Shown in pieces: positions 27,766-35,862 of a stretch of 64,000 nt of DNA (positions are counted from its first letter, which is position 1; each line of letters opens with the position of its first letter). The notes under the pieces are model-generated. The model was not told the origin of the DNA. It searched no databases and saw only the letters and a list, made by a program, of their open reading frames with translations. Made by a program: the position numbers and the translations under genes. The DNA comes from Ruminococcus sp. AF31-8BH. GTDB taxonomy: Bacteria > Bacillota > Clostridia > Lachnospirales > Lachnospiraceae. The stretch lies in assembly GCF_003460605.1 (NCBI RefSeq), contig NZ_QTVN01000003.1, forward strand, positions 186,328-250,327. The letters are read 5' to 3'.

Positions 27766-29313
27766 ATGAAATTACTAATCGTAGATGACGAAGAGCTGAC
27801 CCGTGTGGGTGTGATTTCTTCTATAAACTGGCAGTCTATCGGAATCGATGAAGTACTTCAGGCGGATGACGGCATGAACGGCCTGGAAATGGCACGCATG
27901 CATAAGCCGGATATTATCCTGTGCGATGTGCGCATGCCCCGACTTGACGGGATCCAGATGTTAGAGCAGCTGGAAACCATTCTTCCCGATGTGGTTCCTG
28001 TTTTTATGAGCGGATACTCAGATAAGGAATATTTGAAGGCTGCCATTAAGTTAAAGGCAGTCAACTATATTGAGAAGCCTCTGGATCCTCTGGAAATCCA
28101 GGATGCTGTGATCGAGGCCAGGGATCTTTGCCTGGAAAGAAAGCGGACCAGACACAACGAATCCATCCATTCCATGGAAAATGCCTCCCGCCTGGCCCTT
28201 TTGCTTACCCAGCCTTACGCTCAAGCAAAAGAAAACATTGACCAGCTGCTGGCAGAGCTTTCCCTTTCCATAAGCCCATCTACCAGCTTTACTGCCATTG
28301 TTCTGAAAACAGAAACGGAAGAAGAACTTCCTATTAATGAAGCTGGTGCCATGTACATGTCTGTGCGGGAATTTCTGAAAACTTTCCATATAGATTGTAT
28401 TTTTGCGGAAAAGCGCGTGCAGTATATGGTTTATTTCCTGTTTGGCCCGGCTCCCGGTCCTGCCGCCAGGAAAAGCATTGAGGAGTTCTTCTGCAAGCTT
28501 TATTCCCGCTATTCCCGCTTCTGCATTGCGGCAGGGGACACCCTGACTGGCATTTCAAAAGCCTATCAGTCCTATACCTCCGCGGTCATCCTGCTGCAGA
28601 ACAGCTTCTTTTTCCCGGCCGGAACCTTCCTGTCTCCATTCCATGAAGCACCGTCTGCCTGGAACAAGCCGGAGCTTCCTGCCCATCCGGAGCATGAGCT
28701 TCTTACCCTCCTCACAGCCAAGGACCAGGAAGGGACTACTCTTTTTCTGGATAAGCTTATGGAATACTTTGGACGCAACCAGAATATTCTTCCCAATCAG
28801 GCAAAGGATCTGTATTACAAGCTTTTCCGTTCCCTGGAGGAAGCGGCGCGGCAGCTGAAGCTGACCCTTTCTGACAAACAGGAAAACCTGATTGATGCCC
28901 TTGAGAAAATTTTCTCATTTGGCGAACTCCATCAGAAGCTGGTCCGCAAAACAGAGGCCTTTTTCCAGGCAGTGGACAATACAGCGGAAGAAAACTCCAC
29001 AATTTTCATGATCAAAGATTACATTAGCCAGAAGTACATGAACGAGACCTTGTCTGTGAAGGATATCAGCGACCATGTATTTTTGTCCACTTCCTATGTG
29101 TGTACCTTCTTTAAAAATGAGACTGGACAGACTTTGAATCAGTATCTTACGGAGTTCCGCATGGAAAAAGCCAAGCAGCTGCTTTCCGACCCCAGATATA
29201 AGATTGCAGACATCTCTTCTCAGGTAGGCTACAGCGATGGCAATTACTTCGGAAAGAGCTTCAAGAAGTATACCGGATTTTCCCCCTCTGAGTACAGAGA
29301 GAAAATGGGATGA
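27766..29313 (+). CDS. YesN-type response regulator with AraC DNA-binding domain
   Basis: 515 residues. An N-terminal receiver domain has the phospho-acceptor aspartate D54 (ILCDVRMP) and the conserved lysine in IEKPLDP. A long central region of unknown fold (about 130-400) follows. The C-terminus (about 410-515) has two AraC helix-turn-helices (KDISDHVFLSTSYVCTFFKNE and QVGYSDGNYFGKSFKKYTGFSPSEYR). AAAGGAG precedes the ATG. Its kinase gene follows 19 bp later. It is divergent from the RhaT-type sugar transporter operon, whose upstream repeats at 27603-27679 are its probable sites. The usual logic would be sensing of an external sugar and activation of its importer. Confidence 0.93.
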   Translation: MKLLIVDDEELTRVGVISSINWQSIGIDEVLQADDGMNGLEMARMHKPDIILCDVRMPRLDGIQMLEQLETILPDVVPVFMSGYSDKEYLKAAIKLKAVNYIEKPLDPLEIQDAVIEARDLCLERKRTRHNESIHSMENASRLALLLTQPYAQAKENIDQLLAELSLSISPSTSFTAIVLKTETEEELPINEAGAMYMSVREFLKTFHIDCIFAEKRVQYMVYFLFGPAPGPAARKSIEEFFCKLYSRYSRFCIAAGDTLTGISKAYQSYTSAVILLQNSFFFPAGTFLSPFHEAPSAWNKPELPAHPEHELLTLLTAKDQEGTTLFLDKLMEYFGRNQNILPNQAKDLYYKLFRSLEEAARQLKLTLSDKQENLIDALEKIFSFGELHQKLVRKTEAFFQAVDNTAEENSTIFMIKDYISQKYMNETLSVKDISDHVFLSTSYVCTFFKNETGQTLNQYLTEFRMEKAKQLLSDPRYKIADISSQVGYSDGNYFGKSFKKYTGFSPSEYREKMG

Positions 29314-29332
29314 CAGAAAGGGGGGATGAACT

Positions 29333-31186
29333 TTGCGGACAATCAAGCAATGGTACCAGGATTTGAACCTACAGTCCAAGTTCACCCTGGTACTTCTTGT
29401 GATCGTGGCAATTCCTGCAATTGCCATTATTTTCTTTTTCTATGGAAATGCCTATGACATGGTGGTCTCCTATACCATCCGCCAGGAACAGGACCGCTCT
29501 GCACAGACGGCGCCGCTGATCGAGGAATCTCTCCAGAAGATCCTGGATGTGAGCACGGAGATCTCTTCTCTGGATTTTTACCAGACTCTTTTCAAAAATG
29601 CCATAACCGATTCCTTTTCGTATCTGGCGGAGTCTGAGGACGCAGCGGATTTTTCAGACCTGATCAGGCAGCTGACCCAGGACACACCTGTGACCAATGT
29701 AAAAATTTATATGGAGGTTCCAAAGGAAGCCTCAGCTGATGTGGATGCGTTTTTGAATTCTGATCATCTGAAGGATACCTTCCTTTCCCTGGAACAGGCC
29801 AAGGGAACCTACTGGTACGGAATTTTCAGAGGAACCCGGGCAGCCCAGCTGTTCTGCCCTTCCTTTTATCTTGGTGCACAGGAAAAGAAAGCATACGGAG
29901 ACCAGGCCTACATTACCCATGCTTCCGTGATCTATGACAGCGGAACCTATGATGCTTACATAGCGGTTTACTACTCCGGCTATGATTTCAACCAGATTTT
30001 GTCGGAAAATCTCACTCTGGACGGCAGCGTTTCCTATATTATGAATGAGCGAAACAACCTGGTATCTGCTTCCAGCGATTCCCTTGCCGGAATATACTGG
30101 CTGGATTACGACAAGATCATGGAATCCTATATGTCTTCCAACAGCTATGTGGAGCAGGAAATCCTTGGAAAGACAGTTTATGTTGGATTTTACCGGATCC
30201 GGCAGCCCGGATGGTTTATGGTGACGGTCCTTCCTTCCCAGCCGCTGATCACGCAGAGCAATATTCTGGTGCTTCAGTTCCTGGCTATTTATATTGCAGT
30301 GCTGGCCCTGGCCTTTTTCCTGGCAAGCACCCTGTCCAAATCTATTACCGGACGAATTTCTTCTGTCATCAGCCAGATGCGTACAGTACGGCACGGGCCG
30401 CCAGTTCCCATGGACAGCCCGGATGCCCACGATGAGATTGGTGATCTGATCGACACCTACAACTATATGACCCGCAAGATGAACCAGCTGATGGAAAAGC
30501 AGGCACAGGCTGCGGAGGATCTTCGCATTGCGGAGTTTAATTCCCTGCAGGCACAGATCAATCCCCATTTTCTTTACAACACCATGGATATGATCAACTG
30601 GATGGCGCATCAGGGACGTACTTCCGAGGTGTGCAACGCGGTGCAGAGCCTTTCCCGTTTTTATAAGCTGACCTTAAGCCGCAAGAAGGGAATCAGCACC
30701 ATTGCCAAAGAAGAAGAACATGTTTCCATCTATGTGCATCTGCAGAACATGCGTTATCACGACAGCATTTCCTTTATTTCGGATATTCCGGATGAGCTGA
30801 TGGAGTACCAGATTCCCAAGCTTACCCTGCAGCCGGTTGTGGAAAACGCAGTGCTTCACGGTATTCTGGAGACGCCAACCAAGTCCGGTACCATTGTTCT
30901 TACCGGATGGATGGAGGATAAGGATGTGGTGCTTCTCATTTCTGACGATGGTGTGGGAATTGCACCGGATAAGCTGCCTGTGATTCTTTCCGGTGAGGGA
31001 ACCAGCGTTTCCGGAGGAACCAATATTGCCATCTACAATACGCACAGACGGCTTCAGGTTCTCTATGGAGACCAGTACGGACTTTCCTATTCCAGCAAGC
31101 TTGGATCTGGAACAGAAGTGCAGATTCGTTTTCCTGCAAAGAAGGATGGGATTTCAGAGGAACAAATAAATACAGAGACGAAATGA
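29333..31186 (+). CDS. YesM-type sensor histidine kinase
   Basis: 617 residues from a TTG at 29333, seven bases after GGGGGG; the nearby ATG at 29326 is in another frame. A membrane helix at about 17-40 and another at about 310-330 flank an extracellular sensor of about 270 residues. A HAMP linker follows, then the His_kinase domain with phospho-accepting H412 in NPHFLYN, and an ATPase domain with LQPVVENAVLHG and SDDGVGI. It would phosphorylate the response regulator encoded just upstream. The extracellular domain looks like the dCache type by length. No sensory binding protein accompanies this pair, unlike the system at 39.6-45.0 kb. Confidence 0.92.
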   Translation: MRTIKQWYQDLNLQSKFTLVLLVIVAIPAIAIIFFFYGNAYDMVVSYTIRQEQDRSAQTAPLIEESLQKILDVSTEISSLDFYQTLFKNAITDSFSYLAESEDAADFSDLIRQLTQDTPVTNVKIYMEVPKEASADVDAFLNSDHLKDTFLSLEQAKGTYWYGIFRGTRAAQLFCPSFYLGAQEKKAYGDQAYITHASVIYDSGTYDAYIAVYYSGYDFNQILSENLTLDGSVSYIMNERNNLVSASSDSLAGIYWLDYDKIMESYMSSNSYVEQEILGKTVYVGFYRIRQPGWFMVTVLPSQPLITQSNILVLQFLAIYIAVLALAFFLASTLSKSITGRISSVISQMRTVRHGPPVPMDSPDAHDEIGDLIDTYNYMTRKMNQLMEKQAQAAEDLRIAEFNSLQAQINPHFLYNTMDMINWMAHQGRTSEVCNAVQSLSRFYKLTLSRKKGISTIAKEEEHVSIYVHLQNMRYHDSISFISDIPDELMEYQIPKLTLQPVVENAVLHGILETPTKSGTIVLTGWMEDKDVVLLISDDGVGIAPDKLPVILSGEGTSVSGGTNIAIYNTHRRLQVLYGDQYGLSYSSKLGSGTEVQIRFPAKKDGISEEQINTETK

Positions 31187-31190
31187 TAAC

Positions 31191-31216
31191 TGCCCTGGGA
31201 GAAAGCTTCCAGGGCA
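31191..31216 (+). terminator. Terminator of the YesN/YesM operon
   Basis: 8-bp perfect stem TGCCCTGG/CCAGGGCA with a ten-base loop and an ATTTTTTT tail, starting five bases after the kinase stop. Confidence 0.9.
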
Positions 31217-31237
31217 ATTTTTTTCAGGACAGCAAAA

Positions 31238-31259
31238 GAGAGAGTCCGCAGGCTCTCCC
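31238..31259 (-). terminator. Probable terminator of the isomerase gene
   Basis: On the minus strand, GGAGAGCC/GGACTCTC with a small bulge and three-base loop, followed by TCTTTTG. It lies about 58 bp after the isomerase stop. Confidence 0.5.
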
Positions 31260-31316
31260 TTTCGCTGAATATGAATATGTGTACAAAACCATATGATGGT
31301 CTTATTATTACCGCAA

Positions 31317-32735
31317 TTATCTTGTTACGATATCAACCGGAATGTTGAAGATCTTGGCAACTTTCAGAAGAGTATCGATATGTCTTCCTGTTGCAGCAGC
31401 CATATGATGTGTCGGGCCTGCTTCGCTCCAACGGTTTACGAACTCTCTTGCGCCGCATGTGAAACGTGTTCTCATGTTGGTATCACCGAAGGAAAGGATC
31501 GGTCCTTCCTCGTTGATGCCCTCAGCAACAACGAATTTGAAATGTCCGTCAGCATCCTGTGTAATTGCAAGATAGGTAACCGGGCCTGTGTATGGATAGA
31601 ACTGTGTCAGATATCCGCCGCCTGTTTTGCCGTGGAATACTGGTACGATCTTCATGGTAGGCTTCTTGTCGGAGATGTCAGCATCACCGCTTCCGGAATG
31701 ACCGATAATGCAGATGTCATCGTTGAAGTCAATGGAGTACATCTCGGAAAGCTGGCCGGTACCGGAAATTGTTTTCAGAATACTCATTGCCATAGCAACC
31801 TTCATGTCGCCCTCAACAGCACATGCAGTACCCTGTTTGATCAGCATGGAGAATGCCGGGATCAGCATACTGTCAAGAACACCAGCCTTGCCCTGTGCAA
31901 ATCCGTCGTAATGGGAAGCGATCATTCCAAGATGCTCATCTTTTACCCATTTCTCAAATGCTACAACGTATTTGGCCATATCCCATACTTTCTCAATGGT
32001 TCCGCCGCCTTCGATATCAAAGGTATCAAGGATATCCTGAGCTTTTGCACGGATTGCATCCTCATCTGTGATATCATCAGCGATTGCCCACATCTTCTCC
32101 CAGTCGAACTGTTTGGTGTAGAGGAACATTCTGTTGTACAGGTTAGTCTCATCAATGTAAAGGTCCATCATACCTGGGTAAGGTCTTCCGATCTGTGCAA
32201 TGTTGGTGTCACGGAATCTTCTTCTTACCTGAGCAGCCTTGCACCAGTCTTCGATCTCAGCCTGAACGCCTGGATCTCCGCCTTCTACAACACCTGTGAT
32301 AACAGCGTGTCTCTTGCCGGCTCTCTCAAGGTCAGCAACAGCTTCTCCAACAGCACCGCAGGCATAGCCTTCACCAAGCCATGCAGCAATGTCTGTGTGA
32401 TCATAATCCAGAGCTTTCAGCTTCTGAACGTTTACCAGAACAACCGGAACGTCAAGGTCACGGATTGCCGGCAGCATATTGTAGGATGTAGCGTAGGTCA
32501 GCATCTGAAGGAAAACAAGGTCAACGTCTGCTGCACGGAATTTATCTCCTGCAACCATAGACTGCTCTTTGGTTGTTACCATTCCTCCATCAATGATCTC
32601 TACAGTATCCGGAATTGTTTTCTTAAATGCTTCATACTGAGCTTCAAACTCAGGTACCAGTGACGGGAACTGAGGCAGATATGCTCCTAAAGCAATAGAA
32701 AATACACCAACTTTTGCTTTTGTGTTTACTAACAT
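31317..32735 (-). CDS. Isomerase of the L-fucose/L-arabinose isomerase fold
   Basis: 472 residues from the ATG at 32735, with AGGAGGTACTACT upstream; the frame is open for 41 more codons without a site. The sequence has the features of the AraA/FucI-related superfamily: VFSIALGAYLPQFPSL at the start, VDLVFLQMLTYATSYNMLP near residue 75, and NQ-type metal-site regions further on. It is shorter than the FucI encoded at 54827-56623 and unlike it at sequence level. It would convert an aldose to a ketose in the cytoplasm. It follows the rhamnulokinase gene by about 140 bp, suggesting it feeds that kinase with L-rhamnulose or L-fuculose. A direct substrate call is not possible. Confidence 0.72.
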   Translation of the reverse strand: MLVNTKAKVGVFSIALGAYLPQFPSLVPEFEAQYEAFKKTIPDTVEIIDGGMVTTKEQSMVAGDKFRAADVDLVFLQMLTYATSYNMLPAIRDLDVPVVLVNVQKLKALDYDHTDIAAWLGEGYACGAVGEAVADLERAGKRHAVITGVVEGGDPGVQAEIEDWCKAAQVRRRFRDTNIAQIGRPYPGMMDLYIDETNLYNRMFLYTKQFDWEKMWAIADDITDEDAIRAKAQDILDTFDIEGGGTIEKVWDMAKYVVAFEKWVKDEHLGMIASHYDGFAQGKAGVLDSMLIPAFSMLIKQGTACAVEGDMKVAMAMSILKTISGTGQLSEMYSIDFNDDICIIGHSGSGDADISDKKPTMKIVPVFHGKTGGGYLTQFYPYTGPVTYLAITQDADGHFKFVVAEGINEEGPILSFGDTNMRTRFTCGAREFVNRWSEAGPTHHMAAATGRHIDTLLKVAKIFNIPVDIVTR

Positions 32736-32823
32736 AGTAGTACCTCCTGTTTTATTTGATATATTGTACACCGGTGAGCAATTCACAGGTGCTATCATAC
32801 ATACACTTGTATATCCTGAAGCT

Positions 32824-32857
32824 TGTTTGAAAAAGGCTCTCTGCAGGATGTGCGTCA
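32824..32857 (+). repeat. Copy 1 of a 34-bp dispersed repeat
   Basis: It matches 45357-45390 at 31 of 34 positions (core TGTTTGAAAAAGGCT and GATGTGCGT). It lies 17 bp downstream of the rhaB stop on the non-coding strand. No coding potential. Confidence 0.75.
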
Positions 32858-32873
32858 CAATTTCTTTTTCTAA

Positions 32874-34277
32874 TTAAGCCTGATATACCTTAATTCCAAA
32901 GGACTCATGAATTGTGGTACGAGCCTCTTCGATAGATTTGAACTCTTCTGCTTTTAACATCTGAGCGGTAATATTGCCGATCGCGGTTGCTTCTCCAGGA
33001 CCTGCATGAACTTCCTTGCCAGTTGCCTTAGCTGTCAGCTCATTGAGGTAGCCTGCATTGGAACCGCCGCCTACTACGTGGATACGGCTGTAGGTTCTGC
33101 CTGTCATCTCTTCCAGTTCCCTGGCTGTCTTTGCATAGCACTCAGCAAGGCTGGTGTAGATCACAGTTGCGATCTCGCCTAATGTCTCCGGCACCTTCTG
33201 TCCGGTTCTGCGGCAGTAATCCTTCACTTCCTCAGTCATGTTGTCAGGGGAAAGGAAGCACTCATCATTAGCATCTACTCTGGATGGGAAATCCTTGGCT
33301 TCCTCTGCCATCTGGCAGATCTCTGCGAATCCGTATTTGTCATCAAATTCATGACGAACGGACTGGATCATCCAAAGACCCATGATATTTTTCAGATAAC
33401 GGAATCTTCCTGCATAGCCGCCCTCGTTGGTCAGGTTCATCTCACAGCTCTTCTTGGAGCAGTCTGCTTTCTCTCTCTCGATACCCATCAGAGACCATGT
33501 TCCGGAGCTGATGTAAATGAAATCGTCGTCATTTGCAGGAACTGCAAGAACTGCAGAACCGGTATCATGTGTAGCAGGTGCTACAACCTCTACGTCAAAT
33601 CCAACCTCTGCTTTTACTTCCTCAGTGAAGTGTCCGATGCTTGTTCCCGGCATGATCAGCTTCTGGAACATTTTTCTCGGATATCCAAGCATATCGATCA
33701 GTTCGTAATCCCAATCCTTGGTCTCAGGGCTTACCAGCTGTCCGGTAGTTGCCTCTGTGTACTCGCAGGTCTTCTTGCCTGTGAGAAGATAGTGGAAATA
33801 ATCCGGTACGTGAAGCATGGTCTCAGCCTGCTCTAAGTACTCCGGGTGTTTCTTCTTTACTGCCATCAGCTGATATACAGTGTTGAAGATTGCCTTCTGG
33901 ATTCCGGTACGTGCGTAAAGATCCTCAAGAGAGATGATCTTGTAAACTTCCTCGTCCATTCCCTCTGTTCTGTGGTCACGATATCCAACGGTATTTCCAA
34001 GGACCTTGTCATCCTTGTCCATCAGTACGAAGTCAACGCCCCAGGTATCTACGCCCATGCTTACCGGGATCTTGCCGATCTCTTTACATTTCTTAAGACC
34101 ATTCTTGATTTCCTGGAAAAGTCTGTCAAATTCCCAGCAAAGCTCTCCATCTTTCTTTACCATTCCGTTCTCAAAACGATGAACCTCTTCAAGCTCCATC
34201 TTTCCGTTCTCAAGATGTCCCAGAATCAGTCGTCCGCTGGATGCTCCAATATCTACTGCCAGATAATATTTTGCCAT
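32874..34277 (-). CDS. rhaB: Rhamnulokinase-family FGGY kinase (RhaB type)
   Basis: 467 residues, the normal RhaB length. The FGGY kinase fold opens with the phosphate-1 motif AVDIGASSGRLILG, where the SSGR form is diagnostic of RhaB-like kinases. It has MGVDTWGVDFVL near residue 75, THDTGSAVLAVPA near 240 (containing the catalytic aspartate) and HVVGGGSNAGYLNEL near 395. It would phosphorylate L-rhamnulose, or L-fuculose, since both occur in this family, at the 1-position in the cytoplasm. It has its own promoter with an operator palindrome. The downstream isomerase and upstream ABC operon suggest one sugar pathway. Confidence 0.88.
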   Translation of the reverse strand: MAKYYLAVDIGASSGRLILGHLENGKMELEEVHRFENGMVKKDGELCWEFDRLFQEIKNGLKKCKEIGKIPVSMGVDTWGVDFVLMDKDDKVLGNTVGYRDHRTEGMDEEVYKIISLEDLYARTGIQKAIFNTVYQLMAVKKKHPEYLEQAETMLHVPDYFHYLLTGKKTCEYTEATTGQLVSPETKDWDYELIDMLGYPRKMFQKLIMPGTSIGHFTEEVKAEVGFDVEVVAPATHDTGSAVLAVPANDDDFIYISSGTWSLMGIEREKADCSKKSCEMNLTNEGGYAGRFRYLKNIMGLWMIQSVRHEFDDKYGFAEICQMAEEAKDFPSRVDANDECFLSPDNMTEEVKDYCRRTGQKVPETLGEIATVIYTSLAECYAKTARELEEMTGRTYSRIHVVGGGSNAGYLNELTAKATGKEVHAGPGEATAIGNITAQMLKAEEFKSIEEARTTIHESFGIKVYQA

Positions 34278-34309
34278 TTTATAAAACCTCCTAAATATGT
34301 ATGTGTGCA

Positions 34310-34327
34310 GTTACTGTATACAGTAAC
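34310..34327. promoter_or_regulatory. Perfect 18-bp operator palindrome upstream of rhaB
   Basis: GTTACTGTATACAGTAAC is fully self-complementary. It covers the -10 hexamer of the predicted rhaB promoter, so a bound dimer should repress. No dedicated repressor gene is adjacent. Confidence 0.75.
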
Positions 34328-34345
34328 ATACTGCATGATTGTAAA
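34317..34345 (-). promoter_or_regulatory. Promoter of rhaB
   Basis: Minus strand TTTACA (34345-34340), a 17-bp spacer and TGTATA (34322-34317). It gives a leader of about 33 bases to the ATG at 34277. Confidence 0.6.
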
Positions 34346-34527
34346 GCGAATATTTGTACTTTGCTTTCCTGCTTGTTCATAAATGCAGTCTCATTCATAT
34401 TTGATGATACCATAGTACTATATTCTTTATTAATATATAAGACCCTTGTTTGTCCAAAAAAGTGTCCTTATTTGCAAATGCTCTCAGTTTTTGCAGATAA
34501 AGCCACATATTTTTTCTTTAGCAGAAA

Positions 34528-34552
34528 ACCCCCAGGGCATTGCCCCGGGGGT
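34528..34552 (-). terminator. Terminator of the second sugar ABC operon
   Basis: GC-rich stem (ACCCCCGGGG paired with CCCTGGGGGT, one mismatch) followed by TTTTC on the minus strand, about 64 bp after the binding-protein stop. Confidence 0.82.
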
Positions 34553-34615
34553 CTGTTTTATTCACAGTTCAAATGCCTGCAAACACTAGACGTTTCTTCG
34601 TCTCTTTATTTCTGA

Positions 34616-35728
34616 TTAGTCATAAAGGTTTGGAGCGATGTCTTCTGCGTCGATGTTTGTAGCATCATACCAGTAACCAGCTGTAGGAACATCCTCAAGC
34701 TCCTGTCCGTTAGCTGCTGCTGTCAGAGCGTAGATTGCATAGTATCCCATCATCAGAGGAGACTGTGTAACTGCACCAAGGAATGTGCCATCTGTTACAG
34801 CTGCTTTAATGATAGAACCAGCGTCAAAACCAACACCGATAACGTCGCCGTTAGCTGCGTCAGAACCAAGAACGTTCAGGTTAGCGTTAGCTGCAAGAAC
34901 ACCCTCTGCGGAAACCTGGTTGGAACCGAAGATAGCGATGCAGTTTTCCTGAGAAAGGATAGCCTGAGCCTCTGTGGAGCAAAGCTCTACAGTTGTCTGT
35001 GCCGGAACTGCAACCTGGATAACAACGTCTGCATCAGCTTCTGTAGCGTCAGCACCTGTTGCTGCGTTTACATAGAACTCATTACCTTTAACTGCTACTG
35101 TTTTTCCATCAGCTTTAACAAGCTCGATCATCTTATCGATGAATCCTGTACCACGCTGCTGGATGTTCTGACCTGTAGCATCCTGGTTAACCTCACCGAT
35201 GATAACCTGTCCCTCAGCATTTGCGATAACGTCTTTGATTGCCGGATACATATTCTCAGCAGCTACAGCACCAGCCTGTGCGTTGTCTGTGCAGACTTCG
35301 CAAACTACAGAGCCTTCTGGAGCATCTGTGATACCTGTATCAAATGTAACAACCGGGATTCCCTTATCAACACATGTCTGAAGAGCTTCCTGTACAGAAG
35401 AGGTATCGCAAGCTGCAAGTCCTAAACCAACTGGGTTAGCTGCGATTGCTGTGTTAATCATGTTAACCTGGTCAGCGATATCGGACTCACTGTTCGGTCC
35501 CTGTGCGGTATAAGTTACGCCTAATTCTTCAGCAGCTTTGTCCATACCTTTCATAGCTGCTTCCCAGTATGTAGCCTGGAAGGATTTAACCATCATTGGG
35601 AACTCATAAGCTTCGTTAGCTGTAAGACCATCAAACTGATCTTCCGGAGCTGCCATAACAGTTGTTGCTGCTAAACCAGATACCATTGCTGCACAGAGTA
35701 CTAATGCCATAACTTTTTTTGCTTTCAT
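34616..35728 (-). CDS. Sugar ABC transporter substrate-binding protein, periplasmic-binding type I
   Basis: 370 residues with a signal peptide ending VMA before APEDQ. The cysteine at residue 12 is inside the hydrophobic core, not a lipobox. The mature part has the RbsB-like fold: SFQATYWEAAMKGMDKAAEELG, NPVGLGLAACDTSSVQEAL and VTFDTGITDAPEGSVV, with GAVAAENM and VIGVGFDAG later. It would bind a sugar for the two permeases and ATPase encoded upstream. Last gene of that operon and preceded by a strong 11-bp hairpin at 35824-35848, which may stabilise its mRNA. Position beside rhaB hints at rhamnose or fucose as ligand. Confidence 0.87.
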   Translation of the reverse strand: MKAKKVMALVLCAAMVSGLAATTVMAAPEDQFDGLTANEAYEFPMMVKSFQATYWEAAMKGMDKAAEELGVTYTAQGPNSESDIADQVNMINTAIAANPVGLGLAACDTSSVQEALQTCVDKGIPVVTFDTGITDAPEGSVVCEVCTDNAQAGAVAAENMYPAIKDVIANAEGQVIIGEVNQDATGQNIQQRGTGFIDKMIELVKADGKTVAVKGNEFYVNAATGADATEADADVVIQVAVPAQTTVELCSTEAQAILSQENCIAIFGSNQVSAEGVLAANANLNVLGSDAANGDVIGVGFDAGSIIKAAVTDGTFLGAVTQSPLMMGYYAIYALTAAANGQELEDVPTAGYWYDATNIDAEDIAPNLYD

Positions 35729-35823
35729 TTCTACTTCCTCCTTGAAATAAATTATATAGTTTTTTATGATGATACGCCATTACACCTCTTTGACGCTTCA
35801 CATCCATTATAAATGTTTCACTC

Positions 35824-35848
35824 AGACCAGCTGCCTTGCAGCTGGTCT
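35824..35848 (-). terminator. Intercistronic hairpin before the binding-protein gene
   Basis: Perfect 11-bp stem AGACCAGCTGC/GCAGCTGGTCT with a three-base loop and no T-tract. It sits 14 bp after the permease stop and probably protects or processes the transcript rather than ending it. Confidence 0.6.
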
Positions 35849-35862
35849 CACATATTCAATTG

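Larger units (their letters stand above)
34278..34615. other. Intergenic region with rhaB promoter, operator and upstream terminator
   Basis: 338 bp without a gene. It holds the rhaB ribosome site (TAGGAGG), the promoter and palindrome at 34310-34345, a featureless AT-rich stretch (34350-34520), and the terminator of the binding-protein operon at 34528-34552. Confidence 0.8.

Noticed and set aside
31293..32663. A 456-codon plus-strand open frame opposite the isomerase gene
   Set aside because: It is the mirror of a well-supported gene and has a Cys- and Ser-rich translation with no domain pattern.
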